From: Planctomycetota bacterium
Lineage (GTDB): Bacteria; Planctomycetota; Phycisphaerae; Sedimentisphaerales; Anaerobacaceae
Direction of reading: 5' to 3'
Length of the DNA stretch: 35,364 bases
Assembly (NCBI GenBank): GCA_023481165.1
Contig: JAMCWO010000224.1
Coordinates: forward strand, 1 to 35,364
In this document: positions 35,281 through 35,364 of the stretch, piece by piece
Layout: each line of letters begins with the position of its first letter
How positions within the stretch are numbered: position 1 is the stretch's first letter
Notes under the pieces: model-generated
Database searches by the model: none
Told to the model about the DNA's origin: nothing
What the model saw: the letters and a program-made list of their open reading frames with translations, nothing else
Position numbers and translations under genes: made by a program

Positions 35281-35309
35281 TTGCAGAGGCCCCTGCCAAC
35301 GGGTATAAT
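35281..35309 (+). promoter_or_regulatory. possible sigma70-type promoter for a gene beyond the window
   Basis: TATAAT at 35304-35309 is a perfect -10 box. TTGCAG at 35281-35286 is a weak -35 box (TTG matches), separated by 17 bp, the preferred spacing. It lies after the hairpin cluster and just before an AT-rich heptad repeat that begins close to the expected transcription start. No coding region is visible after it within the window. Confidence 0.45.
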
Positions 35310-35316
35310 GATCCAG

Positions 35317-35351
35317 GATTTATGAATGATGATTTACGATTCCTGATTCCT
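35317..35351 (+). repeat. AT-rich heptad repeat near the window end
   Basis: Units in a 7-bp register are ATTTATG, AATGATG, ATTTACG, ATTCCTG, ATTCCTC. This is the same family as at 4369, 6772 and 8623, about 27 kb away from its nearest copy. The 181-bp stretch after the S10 stop contains this repeat, the hairpins and the possible promoter, and no gene. Confidence 0.7.
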
Positions 35352-35364
35352 CCTTCGCATAAGT

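Overview
This window is about 35.4 kb of GC-rich bacterial DNA. Every gene I can support is on the + strand, packed with 1-14 bp overlaps or short gaps. It looks like a chromosomal respiration and energy locus of a Gram-negative (diderm) bacterium: there is an outer-membrane barrel protein, a Tat-type Rieske protein and a periplasmic HtrA protease. The complex I is of the E. coli type (fused nuoCD, large NuoG with a fourth Fe-S motif). Taxonomy cannot be settled from the sequence alone. An environmental lineage such as Nitrospirota, Methylomirabilota, Acidobacteriota or Planctomycetota would fit, but that is a guess.

Layout. 1-330: 3' end of a polyprenyl diphosphate synthase. 373-3995: a GH15 glucoamylase-like enzyme translationally coupled to an HtrA/Do protease whose catalytic Asp position reads Glu. 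3988-18582: complete nuoA-B-CD-E-F-G-H-I-J-K-L-M-N. 18608-21314: transketolase and a HAD hydrolase. 21311-23746: cytochrome bd oxidase cydAB. 23800-26456: EmrA/EmrB-like efflux pair. 26594-31171: outer-membrane barrel, dihaem cytochrome c lipoprotein, Rieske protein, and a b6-type cytochrome b fused to two cytochrome c domains. 31189-33372: SDR (glucose-1-dehydrogenase-like), a wrecked second GH15 gene, and a CPBP intramembrane protease. 33381-35183: a serine carboxypeptidase (S10) gene carrying repeat insertions. 35184-35364: hairpins, a possible promoter and an AT-rich repeat.

How it works together (inference). GH15 enzymes and the SDR would release and oxidise glucose, and transketolase handles pentose phosphates. 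The NADH feeds complex I, and quinol is reoxidised either directly by cytochrome bd or through the Rieske/cytochrome b-c complex. No haem-copper oxidase lies in the window, so the final acceptor of the b-c branch is unknown.

Most notable: (1) a dispersed family of 7-bp-periodic AT-rich repeats (GATTNNN heptads) inserted at nuo gene junctions and at the window end; (2) the cytochrome b-c-c fusion with PAWN where PEWY is expected at the quinol site; (3) a 59-bp palindromic tandem duplication inside the S10 coding region, read in two frames; (4) a GH15 gene reduced by internal deletion plus frameshift; (5) an unusual CydB motif (WRAYEVW for WDGNxVW). I found no CRISPR array, tRNA, rRNA, insertion sequence or convincing defence system.
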